Source of the DNA: an uncultured Flavobacteriaceae bacterium
GTDB taxonomy: Bacteria > Bacteroidota > Bacteroidia > Flavobacteriales > Flavobacteriaceae
Direction of reading: 5' to 3'
Assembly (NCBI GenBank): GCA_905479065.1
Contig: CAJQLB010000027.1
Location: 62,001-126,000 of the forward strand
DNA: 64,000 nucleotides
The stretch's first letter is position 1. Every line of letters starts with the position of its first letter. Of the stretch, positions 59,268-64,000 are shown one piece after another. Both the position numbers and the translations under genes were made by a program. The notes beneath the pieces are model-generated. The model saw only the letters and a list, made by a program, of their open reading frames with translations, was not told the origin of the DNA and made no database searches.

Positions 59268-61457
59268 ATGACAAGAAAGAAAAAAAGGAAACCTTCACAT
59301 AATAGAATTTCCAACTTAACAAATACAATTCTAAGTATTTTAAAAAAAGAAAGAACCAAAACATTTAACTATAAACAAATTGCTGCTATACTTGGTGTAA
59401 ATGATGCAAGTAGTAGAAATCAAATCATAAAGAAACTTCAACAACTTAAAATAAATAAAGAAATTGAAGAAGTAGATCGTGGTAAATTTAAGGTGATTAT
59501 AAATACCGAATATCATACAGGTCATGTAGATATAGCTTCAAGAGGATCTGGATATATTATTTGTGATGATTTTGATGATGATATATTTATTACATCAAAT
59601 AATATGAATAAAGCACTTCATGGAGATGAAGTCGAATTTTATGCTTATAAACGTAGAAAACGCGGTAAGATAGAAGGAGAAATTACAAATATTATTCAAC
59701 GTGCAAAAAGTGAATATGTTGGGGTAATCCAAATTCATAAAAGTTATGCGTTTGTTATTCCTGATGGAAACAAAATGTATACTGATATTTTTGTTCCAAT
59801 AAATAAAACGAATAAAGCAGAGGAAGGAGATAAAGTACTCGTATCTCTTGAAGATTGGCCAGAAAAAGCTGACTCTCCTTATGGTCGCGTATTAAAAGTT
59901 CTTGGTAAACCAGGTGAACATAATACAGAAATTCATGCAATACTTGCTGAATATGGATTACCATTAGAATTTCCTCATGATGTAGAGGAATTCGCTAATA
60001 ATATTGATACTTCTATACGAAATGAAGAAATAAAAAAACGTCGTGACATGCGACAAGATTTAACTTTTACTATAGATCCAAAGGACGCAAAAGATTTTGA
60101 TGATGCTTTATCATTTAAAGTATTAGAACACAATTTATATGAGATAGGAATTCATATTGCAGATGTTTCGCATTATTTAAAAGAAGGAACTATTTTAGAC
60201 AATGAAGCTTATGAGCGCGCTACAAGCGTTTATTTAGTAGATAGGGTAGTACCAATGTTACCTGAAATACTATCAAATGGAGCATGTTCCTTAAGACCAC
60301 ATGAAGAAAAGTACACGTTCTCAGCTATCTTTAAAATAAATGATAAAGCAGAAATTAAAGACGAGTGGTTTGGTAGAACGGTAACTTATTCAGATGCACG
60401 ATTCGCTTATGAAGAAGCTCAAGCTATCATAGAATCTAAAACAAATAATATTCCAAAAGAAGTGTCATTAACTGGTAGTGATTATAAAGCTAATCAAGTA
60501 ATTGCGGATGCTATTTTAAAAATGGATGAACTAGCAAAAATCATGCGTCGTAAACGTATGAGTTCTGGTGCAATTTCTTTTGATAAAGTAGAGGTTAAGT
60601 TTAATTTAGATGAAGAAGCTAATCCAGTAGGTGTTTTTTTTAAAACAAGTAAAGATGCTAATAAACTTATTGAAGAATTTATGTTATTAGCAAATAAAAA
60701 AGTAGGTGAATTTATAGGAAAGCAAAAGAAAACCTTTGTTTATCGTGTTCATGATGAACCAGATGATAGTAAACTTGCTACATTACAAAATGTCGTTAAA
60801 CGCTTTGGTTATAAACTAGATTTTAAAGATAGAAAAAGCGTGTCTTCTTCATTAAATAATTTATTGAAAGATGTCAATGGAAAAAAAGAGCAAAACCTTG
60901 TTGATACCTTGACGATTCGTACCATGAGTAAAGCTGAATATTCGACACACAACATTGGGCATTATGGTTTGGCTTTTGATTATTACAGTCATTTTACTTC
61001 TCCTATAAGACGGTATCCAGACGTCATGGCACATCGTTTATTACAACATTATTTAGATGGAGGGAAGTCTGCAAATACTGATGTTTATGAAGATAAATGC
61101 AATCATTCAAGTAATATGGAAAATATTGCTACAAAAGCAGAAAGGGATTCTATTAAATACATGCAAATTCGTTTTATGGAAGATCATAAAAATAAAGAAT
61201 TCATGGGTGTTATTTCAGGTGTGACTGATTGGGGAATTTATGTTGAAATTATAACTAATAAATGCGAGGGTATGGTAAGTGTTAGAGATATGAAAGATGA
61301 TCATTATGTTTTTGATGAAGATGTCTATGCATTAGTGGGATATAATCATAAAAAAATGTACCAACTGGGAGATGAAGTTGTAGTTAAAGTTAAAAAAACT
61401 GATTTAATTAAAAGACATTTAGATTTTTTATTAATAGGAAAACATAATAATAGCTAA
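59268..61457 (+). CDS. rnr: Ribonuclease R
   Basis: Processive 3'-5' exoribonuclease that degrades structured RNA. Order of domains: basic N-terminus (MTRKKKRKPSHNR) and winged helix (ILSILKKERTKTFNYKQIAAILG), two cold-shock domains, RNB catalytic domain with DPKDAKDFDDALSF (about 268-281) carrying the metal-binding aspartates, HYGLAFDYYSHFTSPIRRYPD (about 565-585), and a C-terminal S1 domain (FMGVISGVTDWGIYVEI..GMVSVRDM). At 729 aa it matches the family. The coding sequence is noticeably more AT-rich in third positions than genes at 49-55 kb. Confidence 0.96.
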   Translation: MTRKKKRKPSHNRISNLTNTILSILKKERTKTFNYKQIAAILGVNDASSRNQIIKKLQQLKINKEIEEVDRGKFKVIINTEYHTGHVDIASRGSGYIICDDFDDDIFITSNNMNKALHGDEVEFYAYKRRKRGKIEGEITNIIQRAKSEYVGVIQIHKSYAFVIPDGNKMYTDIFVPINKTNKAEEGDKVLVSLEDWPEKADSPYGRVLKVLGKPGEHNTEIHAILAEYGLPLEFPHDVEEFANNIDTSIRNEEIKKRRDMRQDLTFTIDPKDAKDFDDALSFKVLEHNLYEIGIHIADVSHYLKEGTILDNEAYERATSVYLVDRVVPMLPEILSNGACSLRPHEEKYTFSAIFKINDKAEIKDEWFGRTVTYSDARFAYEEAQAIIESKTNNIPKEVSLTGSDYKANQVIADAILKMDELAKIMRRKRMSSGAISFDKVEVKFNLDEEANPVGVFFKTSKDANKLIEEFMLLANKKVGEFIGKQKKTFVYRVHDEPDDSKLATLQNVVKRFGYKLDFKDRKSVSSSLNNLLKDVNGKKEQNLVDTLTIRTMSKAEYSTHNIGHYGLAFDYYSHFTSPIRRYPDVMAHRLLQHYLDGGKSANTDVYEDKCNHSSNMENIATKAERDSIKYMQIRFMEDHKNKEFMGVISGVTDWGIYVEIITNKCEGMVSVRDMKDDHYVFDEDVYALVGYNHKKMYQLGDEVVVKVKKTDLIKRHLDFLLIGKHNNS

Positions 61458-61541
61458 TTTTATAACTTTTAAATATATTGATATTTAATTGTTTATTATT
61501 TTTGATTGAAATTAATTTGATAATACATCTAAAACAACACA

Positions 61542-62219
61542 ATGAAATTTTTATTATTAATTTATTACTCCCTTTACACATCAACCTTACTATTAGCTCA
61601 AGACAGTGTTGTTAAAAATATAGGTGATTTTTCTATTTTAAAAGCCTATGATTTAATAAATGTTGAACTTATTAAATCTGATAAAAATATAGCTGAAATT
61701 TCGGGAGATAATAAGAATAATATTGAAATAGTAAATAAAAATGGAGTATTAAAAATAAGACTTAATATCGAAAAAAGTTTTGATGGTAAAGCAACTAATG
61801 TTAAACTATTTTATAATACACTTGATGTAATTGATGCTAACGAAGGGGCTGTTATTACTTCATATGACACGATAAGGCAATACGAAATTGAACTTAAAGC
61901 ACAAGAAGGTGGTTTGATTAAAACTGCTATTGATACTAAAGAAATTATTATGAAAGCAGTAACTGGAGGTGTTATAGATGTTTCTGGTATTACTCAACAT
62001 CAGAACATTGCAATTAGCACAGGTGGTGTGGTAAAAGCAGCAACTTTAAAATCTAAAAATACAGACATCCTTATAACTACCGGAGGAGAAGCTTTCGTGA
62101 ATTCAACAGAATCTCTTGATATTAAAATTAGGGCAGGTGGGGACGTTTTTATTTATGGCAAACCTAAAAAGGTTACTAAAAACAAGGTGTTAGGTGGTAG
62201 AATAAAATACATGGATTAA
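61542..62219 (+). CDS. Exported head-GIN-domain (DUF2807) protein
   Basis: 225-aa exported protein with a signal peptide (FLLLIYYSLYTSTLLLAQ). The mature part is a right-handed beta-helix-like array of short strands (IKTAIDTKEIIMKAVTGGVIDVSGITQHQNIAISTGGVVKAATLKSKNTDILITTGGEAFVNSTESLDIKIRAGGDVFI is its end part) typical of GIN/DUF2807 domains, which are common in Bacteroidota and of unknown role. It is a single gene between rnr and LysE. Confidence 0.82.
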   Translation: MKFLLLIYYSLYTSTLLLAQDSVVKNIGDFSILKAYDLINVELIKSDKNIAEISGDNKNNIEIVNKNGVLKIRLNIEKSFDGKATNVKLFYNTLDVIDANEGAVITSYDTIRQYEIELKAQEGGLIKTAIDTKEIIMKAVTGGVIDVSGITQHQNIAISTGGVVKAATLKSKNTDILITTGGEAFVNSTESLDIKIRAGGDVFIYGKPKKVTKNKVLGGRIKYMD

Positions 62220-62271
62220 AGATGTCGCCTTTAGTGTTAAAACTTTAAAATAGAATTTACTTCATATTAGC

Positions 62272-62940
62272 ATGATTGACGATATCCAAGCAGCAATACC
62301 TTTAGGGTTTTTCTTATCTTTTATGATTGGACCAGTTTTTTTTGTTTTAATTGAAACAAGTGTTACTAAAGGTTTTAGAGCGGCTGTGGTGTTTGATTTA
62401 GGGGTTATTATTGCTGATGTTTTTTTTATTGCTTTAGCTTACTTTAGTAGCTTTCAATTATTAGAAAACCTCAGTAATCAACCTGGGTTATTTGTATTTG
62501 GCGGTATGATTATCACAGTCTATGGTATTATAATTTTTTTAAAAAAACCAAAGAAAGCTTCGCAACAAGAGAATGAATATATTTCTGATAAAAAAAACTA
62601 CCTAGGAATGTTTATTAAAGGGTTTTTAATAAATTTTATTAACATAGGTGTTCTTGTGTTTTGGCTAGGTATTATTATTATCACAGGCCCTACTTTAGAG
62701 AACAATCTCAATAGATTTGTTGTTTTTTTTTCAACGATGATTGGTGTTTATTTTTTTACAGATTTAGTTAAGATTTTATTAGCAAAGCAACTTAAAAAGA
62801 AGTTAACACCCACACGTATAGTCAAAGTAAAGAAAATACTAGGATTTATTTTAGTCATCTGTGGTTTGGTTTTAATTATTAAAGGATTTCTTCCGAAAGA
62901 CCAATTAAATCCACAAAATTTAATTGAAGATATACGTTAA
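62272..62940 (+). CDS. LysE/RhtB-family amino-acid exporter
   Basis: 222-aa inner-membrane transporter with six helices. The start IPLGFFLSFMIGPVFFVLIETSVTKGFRAAVVFDLGVIIADVFFIAL is the typical LysE N-terminus (GPxxxxxxxxxxxxGxxxG-like). The substrate (lysine, homoserine, threonine or others) cannot be told. It ends next to a tRNA-Cys terminator on the opposite strand. Confidence 0.88.
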   Translation: MIDDIQAAIPLGFFLSFMIGPVFFVLIETSVTKGFRAAVVFDLGVIIADVFFIALAYFSSFQLLENLSNQPGLFVFGGMIITVYGIIIFLKKPKKASQQENEYISDKKNYLGMFIKGFLINFINIGVLVFWLGIIIITGPTLENNLNRFVVFFSTMIGVYFFTDLVKILLAKQLKKKLTPTRIVKVKKILGFILVICGLVLIIKGFLPKDQLNPQNLIEDIR

Positions 62941-62942
62941 TA

Positions 62943-62972
62943 AAAAAAACCTTCAATAAAAATTGAAGGTTT
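62943..62972 (-). terminator. Terminator of tRNA-Cys
   Basis: AACCTTCAA / TTGAAGGTT stem with a six-base AT loop (stem 62948-62956 with 62963-62971), followed on the minus strand by a T run. It may also stop LysE readthrough in the other direction only poorly. Confidence 0.75.
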
Positions 62973-62975
62973 GAG

Positions 62976-63046
62976 AGGCGTCTAGCGGATTCGAACCGCT
63001 GTAGAAGGTTTTGCAGACCTCTGCCTAGCCACTCGGCCAAGACGCC
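62976..63046 (-). tRNA. tRNA-Cys(GCA)
   Basis: Reverse-strand cloverleaf with GGCGTCT acceptor, D arm TTGGCCGAGTGGCTAGGC, anticodon loop CTGCAAA (anticodon GCA), T loop GTTCGAATC and discriminator U73, the cysteine identity base. 71 bases; CCA not encoded. A perfect TACATTTG promoter box with TTGACA further upstream is on the same strand. Confidence 0.95.
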
Positions 63047-63057
63047 ATAATTGGCAG

Positions 63058-63065
63058 CAAATGTA
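63058..63065 (-). promoter_or_regulatory. TACATTTG -7 element for tRNA-Cys
   Basis: Exact TAnnTTTG match on the minus strand, 12 bases from the tRNA 5' end; a TTGACA lies about 26 bases upstream, slightly farther than the usual -33 spacing. Confidence 0.55.
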
Positions 63066-63095
63066 AAAAAAATTAATCTTTCTTAGCCTGTCAAT

Positions 63096-63461
63096 TTAGA
63101 TTTTTCGTTCTTGTGTCATTTTAATCGTTACCATTTGAACATCACCGCCGATTGGTGGATTTACTTTTGAAACAGCCACAGTAACGACATTTACTCTTGG
63201 ACAATTGTAAAAAATAGCATTAATTATCCGTGATGTAACATGTTCTAATAGCTTTGATGCTGATGCCATTTCTGTGGTGACAATTTTGTTTAGTAACACA
63301 TAGTCTACGGTATCTTCTAAAGCATCTGTTTGAGATGACTTGTTGAGATTTGCATGAACACTTAAGTTTACTAAGTAATCACTTCCTATGATTGTTTCTT
63401 CCTCTAAACAGCCGTGATAAGCGTAAACACGAATTGTATCAAGTGTAATTATAGCCTCCAT
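63096..63461 (-). CDS. folB: Dihydroneopterin aldolase
   Basis: Cleaves dihydroneopterin to hydroxymethyl-dihydropterin in folate synthesis. ITLDTIRVYAYHGCLEEETIIGSDYLVNLSV, the Y-HG-C-x-E-E motif, is diagnostic, as is KVNPPIGGDVQMVTI near the C-terminus. At 121 aa it is standard. The start overlaps the zinc-ribbon gene stop by one base, so they are coupled. Confidence 0.94.
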   Translation of the reverse strand: MEAIITLDTIRVYAYHGCLEEETIIGSDYLVNLSVHANLNKSSQTDALEDTVDYVLLNKIVTTEMASASKLLEHVTSRIINAIFYNCPRVNVVTVAVSKVNPPIGGDVQMVTIKMTQERKI

Positions 63462-63670
63462 TAATTAGTAAAAAAATCAAAAACATTACTTAACGCACTA
63501 GTTTTTGTCTTAAAAAACTCCGTGTAAGTGCATTGCTTACATGTAACTGACGTGAATTTTTTAGTTTGAATATCAAATAATTTTGAAAAAACACCACCAG
63601 TTGCTCTAATTTGATCTATTTCATATTGTTTATGACCACATTTTTGACAATTATAATTTATCGTATTCAT
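63461..63670 (-). CDS. Small zinc-ribbon protein, 69 aa
   Basis: Two CxxC pairs, CQKCGHKQ (residues 8-11) and CKQCTYTEF (about 44-47), form a zinc ribbon of the nucleic-acid-binding 'GTP-binding protein' type commonly found upstream of folB or glnS in flavobacteria. Between them lies FSKLFDIQTKKFTSVT. No further function is assignable. One base overlap with folB. Confidence 0.8.
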   Translation of the reverse strand: MNTINYNCQKCGHKQYEIDQIRATGGVFSKLFDIQTKKFTSVTCKQCTYTEFFKTKTSALSNVFDFFTN

Positions 63671-63746
63671 TTTTTATCTTTTTTCTATGTTATATCCAAG
63701 AAACGGGATAATATTATCAATAGCACTAAAATAAGCTGAATTTGTT

Positions 63747-63754
63747 TAATTTTG
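63747..63754 (+). promoter_or_regulatory. TAATTTTG -7 element for glnS
   Basis: Exact TAnnTTTG match; predicted start near 63758-63761, about 22-25 bases before the glnS ATG at 63783. Confidence 0.55.
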
Positions 63755-63782
63755 AAAACATATTAGAAAGAAAAATATTTAG

Positions 63783-64000
63783 ATGTCAGAAGATGTTAAA
63801 GCGCTTAATTTTATTGAGCACATTATAGAAGAAGATTTAGGTTCAAGCCTTCAAAAGAGTCAGTTGCGCTTTCGATTTCCTCCTGAACCAAACGGGTATT
63901 TACATATTGGCCATACAAAGGCAATTGGTATAAGTTTCGGGTTAGGTGAAAAGTATAACGCTCCTGTAAACTTACGTTTCGACGACACTAATCCTATTAA
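63783..64000 (+). CDS. glnS: Glutamine--tRNA ligase, 5' part only (3' end missing)
   Basis: Charges tRNA-Gln. The ATG at 63783 begins [19 protein letters not shown]; the class I signature HIGH ([12 protein letters not shown], about residues 40-51) and the downstream LRFDDTNPI follow. 72 codons are visible before the window ends. The frame stays open. The pattern [18 protein letters not shown] is the diagnostic GlnRS N-terminus, distinguishing it from GluRS. Confidence 0.94.
   Translation, partial: MSEDVKALNFIEHIIEEDLGSSLQKSQLRFRFPPEPNGYLHIGHTKAIGISFGLGEKYNAPVNLRFDDTNPI

Overview
The window is one contiguous stretch of a marine-type Flavobacteriaceae (Bacteroidota) chromosome. The evidence is the low GC content, the T9SS type A sorting domains, a SusC-like (CarboxypepD_reg plus barrel) outer-membrane receptor, lipoproteins with short LxxC lipoboxes, almost no Shine-Dalgarno sequences, and many copies of the Bacteroidota -7 promoter element TAnnTTTG close upstream of start codons. 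No phage, insertion sequence, CRISPR array, rRNA operon or biosynthetic island is visible. Both ends cut genes: an OmpA-family porin on the left and glnS on the right.

Layout. 0-5.4 kb: OmpA porin with calcium-binding TSP3 repeats, an AddB-like nuclease coupled to an alpha/beta hydrolase, then a poorly coding stretch with hairpins and one orphan small ORF. 5.5-9.3 kb: tRNA-Ala directly behind a universal stress protein, a MATE exporter, two tiny membrane ORFs, queD and lpxH. 9.3-17.2 kb: osmC-recJ-MFS, an AhpD-like protein, rsmI and an acidic unknown, tdk-alr, mscL. 17.2-25.4 kb: asd, a diheme cytochrome lipoprotein with a T9SS-secreted FG-GAP/UnbV protein, a lone ABC ATPase, and a YceI-MMPL pair. 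25.4-32.7 kb: amino-acid-oxidase-like FAD enzyme with a GreA/B-like protein, the fatty-acid initiation cluster fabH-accB-accC, rpmF with DUF177, pdxA, ribE. 32.7-38.8 kb: a small sorted protein, an SDR, a pair of uncharacterised secreted proteins, an HxlR regulator, a sugar porter and a CAT-anticodon tRNA. 38.8-48.9 kb: mce, rbfA, an FtsX-type permease, dusB, a SOUL/T9SS/M28-peptidase cluster, a PD40 lipoprotein and a TonB-dependent receptor. 49-55.9 kb: lepA, a metallo-beta-lactamase-fold hydrolase, an M1 peptidase, rnpA and an S41 protease. 55.9-63 kb: an even more AT-rich block with a tandem-OmpA protein, a GNAT, a CDF metal exporter, rpiB, a 715-bp non-coding region rich in DnaA-box-like 9-mers, rnr, a GIN-domain protein and LysE. 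63-64 kb: tRNA-Cys, folB, a zinc ribbon and glnS.

Most genes are housekeeping (cell wall, lipid, cofactor, translation, RNA decay) mixed with envelope and secretion functions. The most noteworthy signals are the candidate replication origin or DnaA-binding region at 58.58-59.11 kb, a pair of face-to-face overlapping divergent promoters centred on a perfect palindrome at 45.34 kb, several probably leaderless genes, two previously unlisted membrane micro-ORFs before queD, and several pairs of uncharacterised envelope or secreted proteins. I found no clear-cut new defence or biosynthetic system. All functional calls come from motif reading; no database search was run.
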